Positions 19,701 through 28,621 of a stretch of 64,000 nt of DNA are shown here, in pieces. The position numbers and the translations under genes were made by a program. The notes below the pieces were generated by a model. That model was given only the letters and a program-made list of their open reading frames with translations, was not told where the DNA came from and made no database searches. The stretch spans positions 26,648 through 90,647 of the forward strand of contig CBDEWF010000149.1 in the NCBI GenBank assembly GCA_965243775.1. Reading direction: 5' to 3'. The stretch comes from Sansalvadorimonas sp965243775. Its GTDB lineage: Bacteria; Pseudomonadota; Gammaproteobacteria; Pseudomonadales; Endozoicomonadaceae. Position 1 is the first letter of the stretch. Each line of letters opens with the position of its first letter.

Positions 19701-22700
19701 AGCGCTCCAGGGTAAAGCCTCCCTGGGCCGGGCCGTTGCCGATGTGGTGACCCGGCCTGCACAGAGTAATAAGGAACTAACCTCAAGGTTTTTCAGTGAT
19801 TCACCTAACTGGCAGACTTGGGAGGAGCGCAGGATAAAACGCCTGGAAGAAAAAGTACGCAAACATCCCATTGTCTTTATCAAAGGTGAAACTGGAGCCG
19901 GAAAAAGCTATATTGCCGAAACTGTAGCACGAAGGCTGAACCCTGATATTTCTCCAATGATTATCACGGTGGGACCGGAAACAGAGCTCAGCGACCTGCT
20001 TGGCCGGATAACCCTGAGCCCAGATGACCACGCAACAGAAGATAGCAAATACAAGCAATGTGTGACTGAACAGGGCAAGGATCATCAAGCCCTGAGCATC
20101 CCAGCCCCCCTGAAGCAATGGGCAATGCAGCGAAGTGACAGACCGATAATAATAATTATTGATGAGGCGAACCTGTCTATTCCCGAGTTGTGGAACTGCC
20201 TGAAAGGTCTTTTTCAAACGCCTCCTTGCCTTTACAGCCATGGCGATAAAATCTTTCTCACACCTCAGCACAGAATTATTATGACCGGCAATCTGGATCA
20301 CTTCAGTGGTCGACGGATGAATGAACTGCTCAGAATTCATGCCCCCCAGCTTTTTTACCCCCTTTTAAACCCGGCTTTTGTCCATGAAAAAATTTTGACA
20401 ACCGGTTTAATCGAAATACTCAAACCACTGCCGTTTAGTGATGAAATGGATAAAAACAAGACATTGGATTACCTGATGCAGACCATCACATTACTTTATA
20501 AAACCTACCCTTTACTACTCCCGGAACGAGTATTCACTCCCCGGGATCTGACAGACATTTTCAGCCGGATCAATGTTTATCTCAGTGCCTATAGGGGGGC
20601 TTATCCCCCTTCTGAAGAGGGACTGAACGGACTGGGGTGGCAAGCTATGGATGAAACCCTGGGGGGGGAGATCGCAGAAGATCGACAGAGGGATAAAAGA
20701 GCCCTGCAAGACTGGTATCAAGCTCGAAAACCTATGGATAACAGCTTGACGCTCGACCACCTGGAAGCTTTCGAAAAGTTTTACCAGGACTGGATTCTCA
20801 AACAAAACCAGGATGCCAACCCCGGATTGCGACTGAACTGTTCCAACAAAAGTGTTTACACACTTATGAAGCGGATTTGGCTAGAACAACAGCGCAGCCA
20901 AAAGGAGCATTTTTTCAATGCTACTCACAGAGGTCGTCATGCAACAATTATTGTTGGACCGCCGGGGCGCGGTAAATCAGTACTGCTGGGTCAACTACTT
21001 CACTTTATGTGTCAACAGGCAAACCTGCCCCCTCCCCATCAGATTAATGCTGGCCGGTACTCTTGGGTATTGCTTCAGCAAGCCGTTATTGAGGCCAGGC
21101 GTGAAGGCCGGGTATTGATTATCTCCGAACCGAATCTTCTCAAGAGCGAAGAGCTTGAAGGGTTTATGAATAGCACAGTGCAGGCAGCCCACGGGTTTCA
21201 CATCTACCTTACAGCCAACCCTTCCAGTTTTATTGGACGACACAGGTTCTCACCGGCACTGAAAAACCGCTTCACCTGTATAAGTATCACAGAGTATACC
21301 GATGAAGATATTCAAGCCATTGCCAGAACAATTTTTGCCGGACAGCTAACAGATAAGCAAAGAAAGCAGGTTGTCGAATGGCATTTGATGCTGTTGCATC
21401 ACCTGAAACAAAAACATATACCTCTTCGCCCCTCGGTTGGCGATCTGCAGAAACTAGCGGATATGCTCAAAAAACAAGAATTTTCTTGCTCTTCAGCAAC
21501 TGAGCAGCTGGTGGAGGCATTTCAGAAGCAATATAACCTGTTTCTGACTACCAGTCAGTGCTCACTTCAAAACCTGGCAGCATTGCAAAGCGTCACTCCA
21601 GACACCGCAGAAAAAAATCTGGATTATCTCTCTCAAGCACTAAACAGCAGCCTCTCCCTGACAACCCCTGTCGTTCTTGAAACTAGCACCCAAACCAATG
21701 ATCTCTATGTCAGTCCATCACAACATATTGAAATACCGCAGGCATGGCTGGATTTTGGTCAACCAGTTGAGGACCAGACGATCCCAGACAAAAATACTTT
21801 GGCCAATACTACTTTAGACAAAGCTACCCTTGCCCTGGCTTTGGCGAAATGGAAAGAGAAAAGTGGCACAGAACAGTGCCCCTATGAGTACGACACATTA
21901 TACAGTACCTGCTTTCGCTTATGGCAACAGCACTTTATCAAGGAAACTTTCTCTCTTCCACCAGCCCTCCTGCCGCTTTCAAAAGAACAACAAGCGACTT
22001 TAAATCATCCGGGTAATAAAAAAATGCTAGATAAGGTACAACAGGTCATTCAGCAAACGCCCTCTCCCCGTGGACTGGAGTTACTCTGGGAAAAGCTATC
22101 TCCCCACACACAGCACACACACAGCACACAGCATACTGTTAGCAAGCCTCCTACAAAACATACTGTTGGCAAGCCTCCTACAAAAAATGCCATACGGTTT
22201 AAGATTGATGGTCTAACTGCACACCAGCCAAAGAATTTCCACCTAGACCAAACTTTCAAAGATATTAATCCAAGCTACCAGAGAATAAAGGTTATGGAAC
22301 TTTTTATTGATGGTGATCGTATTCTAATAGCTCCCATATCTGCTGGTCAGGCAGGATATGATGTGATTCAACCCCTTCCTCTTAAAGAGCCCGTTTATAC
22401 AATGGGACTCGAGCATTATGGAGTGTGCAAAAGAAAGCTCGACCTAAAAAACTATGTTGAGCTACCGGGGTTGTATCCTCATCAGACTATCAGCCAGCTT
22501 GGCACTGACCCGCCTATACCACTCAATCAGCTTGATATCATCCGGGACCGGAAAACCGGACACGTCTTGGTTCGCCTGAAACAGGCACCTGCCGGATACC
22601 CGTTTGGCGAGATTAAACTGCATTACATACTCAGAAAAGTGAATATCCCTTTTGTATTACCTGATGTGGACGATTTACCAGACAGGCCTTCACCATTCAG

Positions 22701-24588
22701 TCGTGTTGTTAACCAGGCACTAGAAGAAAGTTCAGTATTTTATAAACCCGGTGCCCTGGCCCTTAAACAGGCGCTCTTAACCTGGGGGAAAAACTTCACG
22801 TCAGGACCTGACATAACCAGGTCTGATGATATTGAGATTTTAAAGGAAGTTATCCAGAAGCAACGGGGATCATGTAGGCATCGGTGTTGGGCCGTTTATG
22901 CGATAGCTTCAGCCAGGAATATGCCGGTCAGATTCATTATATCAGATTCCCATGCCTGGCTAGAGTGTTCACCAAACCAGGGGCGAAGTTGGCAAATTCT
23001 CGATTTTGGAGGGAGTGAAGGTAATACTTTTTCTATTAATAAACCCGACTTCAAAGAGTCTGCCCAAGGGCTGGTATTATCTGGAGAAGATCGGGAAAAA
23101 CTGCTAAACGAAGCAATGAAGGACTCAGATGCCTTTGCCAGGATGATGGGCATGACTAAAGATGACGCAGTTGCATGGATAGAGAGTAAGGGAGAGTTTC
23201 CCCTCGAAATATCAGAGCTTAGTAAAGTTTTTCTTATTAAATTAAAGAGCAGCGCCCCACATGATTTCAGAATCGCATTAACTATGCTGACATCAGGAAT
23301 GTGCGTATTATATCAAAGTAACGCCAATCTGGAATCGTTTTCATATGGGTTGGCAAAATCTACCAGCCAGCAAATATTGCTTTGCCAGACTCCAGAAGAA
23401 AGGGAAACTATTTTTGAACTTCTCTATAGTATAAAACACTTATTTAGCACTAAAGAAATAAATACTACCAATGACTATTGGTTCCTAATTATTCGCTCTG
23501 TCAGCAAGTGTTTACTAAACCATTTTTATAAAAACAGAGATATGAAAACATTTTTCTGTCCATTAATGTTCGAGATGATGGCGTATTGTATTTTAAGAAA
23601 AGACCTTCTAAATCAACTAACAGACAAGCAGTGTGATTATTTTTACCACCATTTTTATTTTACTTGTGAACCCATTCCAGAGCAGTACCAGAAAACCAGG
23701 CAGAAGTTACATGAAAAATATAAACAGCGCTATAGACACTACTTTTCTTCAATAAAAGCCCCGGCTGTTCAAGTGCCTCCTTTTTTACAGACACAGCAGA
23801 CTGTTCCACAGAATATACAACTGTTACAGGGGAGCAGTCCCTCACTGGAGAAAAAAGTGCGAACAACCTGCATTGGCACAGGTTTCACGTGGCAGCCTGA
23901 GGGGGAAGTAGTAGTGGAGCGTTTTTTACGACAACAGCCACCTTTTCGGGAGCAAAAAGCTGTTGCAGGCACCAGACCTGTTAAAATCCTGCAAACACAA
24001 GCCAATATGCTGAGCCCTCGTTCTTCATTATTTCGCTATATATATGACAAAATGTTCTCACTTTCTTATCATACTCTCTATCAGATTCCAGATATCACCC
24101 GGGAAAGGTTTTCTAAAGACGAAGAGAAAATTTTTGAGCGTTATGTAGACGATTTTTGTAATGATCCATCTATAAAATATGCCGAATGCATTTTCCAATT
24201 TTTTAATGATCGGGAGGTGAAAATTCCTGAATATTTTCCAAAAGAAATAAATGCGTTTATTGAAAACAGAAAAGCTGTTGATAATATAATAGAACATCTC
24301 CCGTCATCATTTGCGCACTATTTTGCACAGTTAACAAAGGCTGGCAGTGGTAACCTTTGGCTCTACCACATATTTCAGGATGAGAGATATCGTGGTTTCA
24401 CAAAACCAGAAAATGGTTTGTCACTTCTGAAAGCAGATACCTCACAGCAGGCTTTTTTATCCATCCCCAATCACTTGATATGTGACCACATGAAAGAGGA
24501 CGACGGGAATAGTCTGTTTATTTCCCCATATTGTCTTTACGACTATATGTGTGAGTTTGCCTACAATATAAAGTCTGACGATATTTAG
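16732..24588 (+). CDS. Giant 2618-aa protein with leader peptide, two AAA+ P-loop modules and a transglutaminase-like domain
   Basis: The GTG start has no evident ribosome-binding site but opens into a convincing leader (MAKKKRQVIAYALLFFLIIP). A Ser/Thr/Arg-rich region (30-190) and a long region without recognised domains follow. The first AAA+ module is near 1035-1230: Walker A GETGAGKS (1052-1059), Walker B IIIIIDEAN (Asp1144, Glu1145), and MTGNLD as sensor-like motif. The second is near 1390-1560, with Walker A GPPGRGKS (1409-1416), but its Walker B reads LIISEPN, with Ser replacing the usual Asp. The tandem modules recall midasin, dynein or RNF213 rings rather than single MoxR proteins. 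A transglutaminase-like core follows: GSCRHRC (Cys2048), SDSHAWLE (His2074), ILDFGG (Asp2091), a full Cys-His-Asp set. The last 500 residues are helical and unassigned. No neighbours form an operon. An exported or membrane-anchored host-directed ATPase is inference. Confidence 0.8.
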   Translation: MAKKKRQVIAYALLFFLIIPVLFAEANSKKHKNYQAFLQPTAEEKTAFLSTGPTCTHTSAEVQPTIKKTASNTGKNSCVSGRTVRQKRIGPSETKFSGRERVKKPTDKLTRKRHRSTRPAIYQSETSLAGDRESTVSHLRSTTGSKILPRSQSDSQIYRCSASPISGALHLVSPYLQSHVQSIETSSPGLTLSGPSYEVFFVENDKELDALTQQLLIQIIREEQDCFLQQHTRQQRVLSIIQGLEDLHLDDLAQEVTITSSGSFAKRDGLIFGDTPVTLLIDFRNFLPEQIPELNELFEQPARFQGKLLKNNVRIIAVINESMLPWRCSMENVPGSDFWWRINNASPPKSACEYMEQWQQSTQAAGLMSPQEWVNQTIPELERDNDSTGEAGSDICVIDFTGKEWRNLLFGTPDVDENSHLIYRHGALEGLSPNQHLVFKNAPWYDIAFVVRMFHIFQTSQFRSNGALIPLPANLKLSRQSLTQKEIQNMASQIHWLTPDTSGAKPKAIACINRENFSILMQETILTEQGTICRAEGQIAWLQGVDCIRVTSSLTESQWLQLIWRLQEAKLLYLPIYTDVADEQPSFIKSVAPRGDKPAQWSDHSDCKVKIELYETGNTQIPLTSFIGTEPAEEFVILPEQSLTKITRNIRILSLKQRLFSCQVTRLIKLLREGKHVYLSGLQSNPVLLQQMESLLCHPPYLMIFGKREEFPDMKLSISWPKDKVMPSPVWQSCLEATASQQDKAEETGKSSRFLMQFSFDNLKHLYGVMGNLIGATYCPEFPPADFDSVFVKVVRQAECEKELDGCTELQSYHVYKAICSTVLKEYRGNAEVYFYLKNLCARLFFHNNNKRKDCQESTAWIDREYLLDWLQEHPVFDRNLVKEQFWSLAMAFPADTFHARQIPAEEDITSLTAHLAVLACGDDQSALQRHQEYAGLDQSSVATAQKEQKNCSQHSRRREKQFYDLLTSLDSSQRQSGSVHQQARLLTEAALQGKASLGRAVADVVTRPAQSNKELTSRFFSDSPNWQTWEERRIKRLEEKVRKHPIVFIKGETGAGKSYIAETVARRLNPDISPMIITVGPETELSDLLGRITLSPDDHATEDSKYKQCVTEQGKDHQALSIPAPLKQWAMQRSDRPIIIIIDEANLSIPELWNCLKGLFQTPPCLYSHGDKIFLTPQHRIIMTGNLDHFSGRRMNELLRIHAPQLFYPLLNPAFVHEKILTTGLIEILKPLPFSDEMDKNKTLDYLMQTITLLYKTYPLLLPERVFTPRDLTDIFSRINVYLSAYRGAYPPSEEGLNGLGWQAMDETLGGEIAEDRQRDKRALQDWYQARKPMDNSLTLDHLEAFEKFYQDWILKQNQDANPGLRLNCSNKSVYTLMKRIWLEQQRSQKEHFFNATHRGRHATIIVGPPGRGKSVLLGQLLHFMCQQANLPPPHQINAGRYSWVLLQQAVIEARREGRVLIISEPNLLKSEELEGFMNSTVQAAHGFHIYLTANPSSFIGRHRFSPALKNRFTCISITEYTDEDIQAIARTIFAGQLTDKQRKQVVEWHLMLLHHLKQKHIPLRPSVGDLQKLADMLKKQEFSCSSATEQLVEAFQKQYNLFLTTSQCSLQNLAALQSVTPDTAEKNLDYLSQALNSSLSLTTPVVLETSTQTNDLYVSPSQHIEIPQAWLDFGQPVEDQTIPDKNTLANTTLDKATLALALAKWKEKSGTEQCPYEYDTLYSTCFRLWQQHFIKETFSLPPALLPLSKEQQATLNHPGNKKMLDKVQQVIQQTPSPRGLELLWEKLSPHTQHTHSTQHTVSKPPTKHTVGKPPTKNAIRFKIDGLTAHQPKNFHLDQTFKDINPSYQRIKVMELFIDGDRILIAPISAGQAGYDVIQPLPLKEPVYTMGLEHYGVCKRKLDLKNYVELPGLYPHQTISQLGTDPPIPLNQLDIIRDRKTGHVLVRLKQAPAGYPFGEIKLHYILRKVNIPFVLPDVDDLPDRPSPFSRVVNQALEESSVFYKPGALALKQALLTWGKNFTSGPDITRSDDIEILKEVIQKQRGSCRHRCWAVYAIASARNMPVRFIISDSHAWLECSPNQGRSWQILDFGGSEGNTFSINKPDFKESAQGLVLSGEDREKLLNEAMKDSDAFARMMGMTKDDAVAWIESKGEFPLEISELSKVFLIKLKSSAPHDFRIALTMLTSGMCVLYQSNANLESFSYGLAKSTSQQILLCQTPEERETIFELLYSIKHLFSTKEINTTNDYWFLIIRSVSKCLLNHFYKNRDMKTFFCPLMFEMMAYCILRKDLLNQLTDKQCDYFYHHFYFTCEPIPEQYQKTRQKLHEKYKQRYRHYFSSIKAPAVQVPPFLQTQQTVPQNIQLLQGSSPSLEKKVRTTCIGTGFTWQPEGEVVVERFLRQQPPFREQKAVAGTRPVKILQTQANMLSPRSSLFRYIYDKMFSLSYHTLYQIPDITRERFSKDEEKIFERYVDDFCNDPSIKYAECIFQFFNDREVKIPEYFPKEINAFIENRKAVDNIIEHLPSSFAHYFAQLTKAGSGNLWLYHIFQDERYRGFTKPENGLSLLKADTSQQAFLSIPNHLICDHMKEDDGNSLFISPYCLYDYMCEFAYNIKSDDI
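22132..22185 (+). repeat. 27-bp coding tandem repeat, two units
   Basis: Two near-identical 27-bp units (one mismatch) encode HTVSKPPTK and HTVGKPPTK in a His/Thr-rich linker of the giant protein, just before its C-terminal part. In-frame length means copy-number change would not break the gene. Confidence 0.8.
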
Positions 24589-24604
24589 CACCTGGACCAT
24601 ACTT

Positions 24605-24724
24605 TCACATCAAAGGTTTATCACCCTGCATAAATCGCCTGTAGTTTTCTTCAAAGCCTGCCGGATTTCGAGCTCTCCAAAAACGCCTTTGCATCTCTTC
24701 CCATACCAAATAATCAGGAATCAT
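24605..24724 (-). pseudogene. Possible 3' remnant of an unknown gene
   Basis: A 39-codon minus-strand frame reads MIPDYLVWEEMQRRFWRARN and ends GFEENYRRFMQGDKPLM. The aromatic, charged composition with the spacing FWRA...F...N..RF..G..P faintly recalls the C-terminal end of HNH-type nuclease toxins, but the match is too short to name. It abuts the IS630 fragment, which suggests debris left by transposition. Confidence 0.2.
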
Positions 24725-24743
24725 CCGTGTATAAAGACCTTCA

Positions 24744-24938
24744 TTGATCGAAAAGAAACTGATTGTCTGCTATCTGCCCACATATTCCCCGGAGTTAAAC
24801 CAGCTTGAGATCTTGTGGGGCAAGGTGAAGTATGAATGGCTGAACCTTATGAAGGTTATGGACTTCGATGAATTCCAAAAAGAGTTAAAACGTGTTTTTG
24901 ATATGTTCGGTCAAGAATATATGATTTCATTTGTCTGA
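24744..24938 (+). pseudogene. IS630-family transposase, C-terminal fragment
   Basis: The last ~64 codons of a DDE transposase survive, including the hallmark YLPTYSPELNQLEILWGKVKYEW, where the Glu is the third catalytic acidic residue of IS630/Tc1-type enzymes. There is no proper start (the frame opens at TTG after a stop) and the first two catalytic domains are absent. It is a remnant lying 250 bases upstream of the tRNA-Sec gene. Confidence 0.8.
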
Positions 24939-25189
24939 GTACTTAGGCTCGCCATAAGAAGCACTAACCAAGCTGTTACGGACTAGCATTTCTGCTCATA
25001 GCCAGGCTGCCTACAGGCTTGCCAGACAGCGTCTTCCCTTGCTTTTGTATTTTTGTTCGAGAGGGGACTTGAATTTGATCTTGTGTGAAATAAAACAGAC
25101 TAGAATAAACTTTGGTATGCCTCTGGTCAATCTGTGAAAGTTCCAATGTTCTGTAAGAAATAAGTCAGTATCATGCAGCCCATCACTTC

Positions 25190-25281
25190 GGAAGCAGATG
25201 GGATCTGGTGGTCCCCACGGTCTTCAAAACCGATGTGAGCCGCATAGGCTCTGGTAGGTTCGATTCCTGCCTCTTCCGCCA
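25190..25281 (+). tRNA. selC: tRNA-Sec (anticodon UCA)
   Basis: A 92-nt tRNA with encoded CCA. The anticodon loop CTTCAAA carries TCA, which reads UGA. The tRNA-Sec features are present: a 6-bp D stem (GGGATC/GGTCCC) with a 4-nt loop, a long variable arm with stem GAGCC/GGCTC, and T arm GTAGG/CCTGC around TTCGATT. The acceptor stem starts GGAAG and ends CTTCC; the 8 nt on its 5' side face 7 nt on its 3' side, best paired with C25195 bulged. It lies directly upstream of selA and selB, which make and deliver Sec-tRNA. Confidence 0.93.
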
Positions 25282-25350
25282 AATTTAATGCTCAGGCTGA
25301 TTCCGGTTGTTTGAATAAATAACAGGACTCGGCCTTTGCTGTGTGTGCAC

Positions 25351-25362
25351 CGGCACTTGCCG
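25351..25362 (+). promoter_or_regulatory. Small hairpin in the selA leader
   Basis: CGGC-ACTT-GCCG forms a short stem-loop about 40 bases upstream of the selA start. In E. coli a SECIS-like stem-loop in the selA leader binds SelB and represses selAB; whether this smaller hairpin plays that part is a guess. Confidence 0.25.
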
Positions 25363-25400
25363 TGATCCTGTGTCGGGGCCCAGACCTCTCAGAGGATATT

Positions 25401-26810
25401 ATGGCAGCAAGTCAGGCAAGCCGGGAAAACCAGGCAAGTCAGCACGGTCGCCCTCGTCTGCCCCAGGTCGGGCAACTACTGGAATCTCCTTTTCTTGAGT
25501 CGGCTATTCGTCAGTTGAGCCGACCTATTGTCACCGATGTGATTCGCCGGGTTATAGACAGTTATAGAAAACAGCGTCGTTTTATTACCTGCGATGAGGA
25601 TATGCAGCAGCTGCAGAATGATATCCTTTCTTCTTGCCGATCTCTTATCCGTACTCGTCAGACCCGCGTTATCAACGCCACCGGAACTGTCATCCACACC
25701 AACCTTGGTCGTTCACCTATCAGCCCCGAACTTTGGAATGCTGTGTCCGAAGTGAATACCGGCTACAGCAACCTGGAAATCAGTCTGGCCAGAGGTAAGC
25801 GTGGTGAGCGCAAAGGTCTGGTTAACCATCTGGTTAATGCACTGACGGGTTCTGAAGATGCGCTGGTTGTAAATAACAATGCCGCGTCTGTCTGGCTGCT
25901 GTTGAATGAACTGGCTGCCGGAAAAGAAGTGATTGTTTCCCGTGGTGAGCAGATCCAGATCGGCGGTGGTTTCCGTATCCCGGATATTATGCGGATGGCT
26001 GGTGCCAAAATGGTTGAAGTCGGCACCAGTAATATTACGACAGCTGATGACTATATTGATGCCATTACCGAAGACACTGCTCTGGTATTAATGGTGCATA
26101 AGTCCAACTTCGCGGTGCGCGGTTTTACTGAAAGCGCTGATATGAAGGAAGTCGCCCGTCGTTTGCCTGAACATGTTCTGCTGGCAGTCGATCAGGGTTC
26201 CGGTCTGGTCACTGAAACCATCTCCAAGGAAGAGGTTCCAGCCGACCGTTATCTGCGTCAGGGCGCTCATCTGGTTTGCTTCTCCGGTGACAAGATTCTG
26301 GGTGGCCCACAGGCCGGTATTATCTGCGGCCGCAAAGACCTGGTGAAAAAACTGGAAAAGAACCCGATGATGCGGGCTTTCCGCCCTGGTCGGGTGATCT
26401 ACTCTCTGCTGGAAGAGCTGCTGGTTCGCAAGTTGAATGGTGAAGATTGTGGGCGTGGTATAGCCGAGCGTTCCCAGCTGAACCTGGAAACCAACCGCCA
26501 GTGGGCAGAAAGAGAAGCCGCTGAACTGGGTGGCAGCCCCGAGCTGAAAAACTGTATCTCTCTGGTTGAAGACCAGTTGATTATTGGTGGCGGTACTCTT
26601 CCCGATGAATATTATCCTTCCTGGTCTCTTGAGATAAATCTCAATAAGGCTGCCAACCAGATTCTTGATGAACTGCGCGATATGCCGGTGCCGGTGGTGG
26701 CGGTGATCCGCAATGACAAGGTTCGTATTAATCTCGCCACAATTTTGCCGGAAGACCGTGAAGTTGTGGCCAGCCAGTTACGTCATTACTTTCTGGAATA
26801 CATCAAATGA
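25401..26810 (+). CDS. selA: L-seryl-tRNA(Sec) selenium transferase
   Basis: A 469-aa PLP enzyme (E. coli SelA 463 aa) that converts seryl-tRNA-Sec to selenocysteyl-tRNA-Sec with selenophosphate. The start at ATG 25401 is preceded by AGAGGA; the frame is open to 25341 but the extra residues do not fit the family. Hallmarks are RTRQTRVINATGTVIHTNLGRSP in the N-terminal part, the GSEDALVVNNNAASVWL loop, and the PLP-lysine block FSGDKILGGPQAGIICGR. The C-terminus shares an ATGA overlap with selB. selD, which supplies selenophosphate, is not in the window and must lie elsewhere. Cytosolic. Confidence 0.97.
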   Translation: MAASQASRENQASQHGRPRLPQVGQLLESPFLESAIRQLSRPIVTDVIRRVIDSYRKQRRFITCDEDMQQLQNDILSSCRSLIRTRQTRVINATGTVIHTNLGRSPISPELWNAVSEVNTGYSNLEISLARGKRGERKGLVNHLVNALTGSEDALVVNNNAASVWLLLNELAAGKEVIVSRGEQIQIGGGFRIPDIMRMAGAKMVEVGTSNITTADDYIDAITEDTALVLMVHKSNFAVRGFTESADMKEVARRLPEHVLLAVDQGSGLVTETISKEEVPADRYLRQGAHLVCFSGDKILGGPQAGIICGRKDLVKKLEKNPMMRAFRPGRVIYSLLEELLVRKLNGEDCGRGIAERSQLNLETNRQWAEREAAELGGSPELKNCISLVEDQLIIGGGTLPDEYYPSWSLEINLNKAANQILDELRDMPVPVVAVIRNDKVRINLATILPEDREVVASQLRHYFLEYIK

Positions 26811-28621
26811 GAGCTGTTATAGGAACAGCCGGCCACGTTGACCACGGCAAAACGGCACTGATCAAGGCTCTGACGGGTATTATGACCGCCCGTCCCAAAG
26901 AGCAGGCTCTGGGCATGACCCTTGACCTGGGCTTTGCTCACTTCGAAGGAGCTGAAGGTGAAACCGTTGGCGTGATCGACGTTCCCGGCCACGAACGTTA
27001 TATCCGCAACATGGTATCCGGTGTCTGGAGTCTGGATATGATGCTGCTGGTGGTTGCCGCCGATGAAGGCTGGATGCCGATGACCAATGATCACCTGCGG
27101 GTGATTCATGCCATGGGTATCAAGAACCTTCTAGTTGTGATCAACAAATCCGACGCTGTTGATGCGGAAACCCTGGAAATGGTGGAAGAAGAGGTACTGG
27201 AGAGGTGCCTCGAAATCACCGATCAGATTCCGGAATCCATCTGTGTCTCTGCCCTGAATGGTGACAATGTTCCCCAGCTGAAGGAGATGATCCTTCGTCA
27301 CCTGCGCCGGATGGAGGCCCGGGAAAATAGCCAAAGTGCGCGTGTTTACCTGGATCGTGTGTTTACCGTAAATGGTATCGGTACTGTTGTCACCGGCAGT
27401 CTGACCGAAGGTCCGATCAATATCGGCGACAAGATGACTATTTTGCCAGCAGGCAAACCTGTTCAGGTGAAGGCGCTGCAGTCAGGTCACAAGAATGCTG
27501 ATAATGTCGATGCTGTATCCCGTGTGGCGGTTGGTCTGAAAGGTATCACCAAGAAAGAGCTGGAGCGTGGCCACTGTCTGGTTGCCAATCCGGCTGATGC
27601 CATGGTCACCGACCATATGATTGTGCGCCTGGCGGAAGGTTTCACCGAAGGTCGTAATAACCGGGAAGTGGAAGTCGCTCTGGGGAGTGCCCACAGTCTG
27701 GCACGTTTGCACCATATTCGTGGTACCCGTCTGGCGCGTTTGGTTCTGAATCAGAAAGTGACCGCTTTCTGGAACCAGCCTTTCGTGATTATCCGTAACG
27801 GTGGCAGTGATCTGTTGTTCAGCGGTCGTGTAGTCTGGAGTGGTGCTGTAGAAGCCCGACGTCGTGCGGCTCTGTACGAAATTCTGGAAGCACTGCCGGA
27901 ACATCCGGAAGAGCAGGATCGTCTGCAGCTCAGCCTGGACTTCCACGGGTATATTCATCGTGACGCCCTGCATGGCTGTGAAGCCCTTTCTTTTATAGAG
28001 GGGGATGCCGACAGTTGTGTCGATATGAATGGCTGGCTGGTCAGTCATACCTTCCATAAAGATGCCAATGAGCGCGTTCAGAAAACCCTGAAGAAAGAGG
28101 GAACGGCCCTGAGTGGGCCGGAGCTTGCCAGTAAACTGAATATCGAACAGGCCGTGATGGATGAAATCCTCAAGGACCTGAAAGGTGAAAACCTGATCCA
28201 TATGTCCGGCGGTGCCTGGGTATTGGGCGGCGGATCATCCGAGGATGATCTGGGCGAAAAAGGTCGTGTGTTGCTGAAAATGATTCGTGAAGCGGCAGAA
28301 AGTGGACTGGAAGCCTCCAAAACCAAAGTTCCCGGTGGGCAGAAAGAGCTGCGCAATTTGGTACATCTCGGTTTTGTAGTGCCAATGGAAGATCAGATTT
28401 ACTACTACAAAGAGGTTTACGACCGTCTGGTCAGCGCCATCTTGAAAGGTATGTCTGAAGGTGAAGTGATTGCCCTGGGTGAGGCCAAAGACCGCACCGG
28501 GCTAAGTCGTAAATATATGATTCCTGTTCTCAACCGTATGGAACGGGATGGCTGGGTTAAGCGGAATGATTCAGACCGTGTGGTTCTGAAAATTCCCGGG
28601 CAGGAGGCTGAGGCCGCATGA
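26807..28621 (+). CDS. selB: Selenocysteine-specific elongation factor SelB
   Basis: A 604-aa GTPase that brings Sec-tRNA to UGA codons by binding SECIS hairpins. GTP-binding motifs are in place: G1 GHVDHGKT (7-14), G3 DVPGHE, G4 NKSD. EF-Tu-like domains II and III follow, then the C-terminal winged-helix repeats (about residues 370-600) that recognise the mRNA hairpin, ending with ALGEAKDRTGLSRKYMIPVLNRMERDGWVKR. Length and order fit the family (E. coli 614 aa). It overlaps selA at the start and grdX at the end by ATGA junctions, so selA-selB-grdX are translationally coupled. This ties the Sec machinery to the glycine reductase genes. Confidence 0.97.
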   Translation: MRAVIGTAGHVDHGKTALIKALTGIMTARPKEQALGMTLDLGFAHFEGAEGETVGVIDVPGHERYIRNMVSGVWSLDMMLLVVAADEGWMPMTNDHLRVIHAMGIKNLLVVINKSDAVDAETLEMVEEEVLERCLEITDQIPESICVSALNGDNVPQLKEMILRHLRRMEARENSQSARVYLDRVFTVNGIGTVVTGSLTEGPINIGDKMTILPAGKPVQVKALQSGHKNADNVDAVSRVAVGLKGITKKELERGHCLVANPADAMVTDHMIVRLAEGFTEGRNNREVEVALGSAHSLARLHHIRGTRLARLVLNQKVTAFWNQPFVIIRNGGSDLLFSGRVVWSGAVEARRRAALYEILEALPEHPEEQDRLQLSLDFHGYIHRDALHGCEALSFIEGDADSCVDMNGWLVSHTFHKDANERVQKTLKKEGTALSGPELASKLNIEQAVMDEILKDLKGENLIHMSGGAWVLGGGSSEDDLGEKGRVLLKMIREAAESGLEASKTKVPGGQKELRNLVHLGFVVPMEDQIYYYKEVYDRLVSAILKGMSEGEVIALGEAKDRTGLSRKYMIPVLNRMERDGWVKRNDSDRVVLKIPGQEAEAA

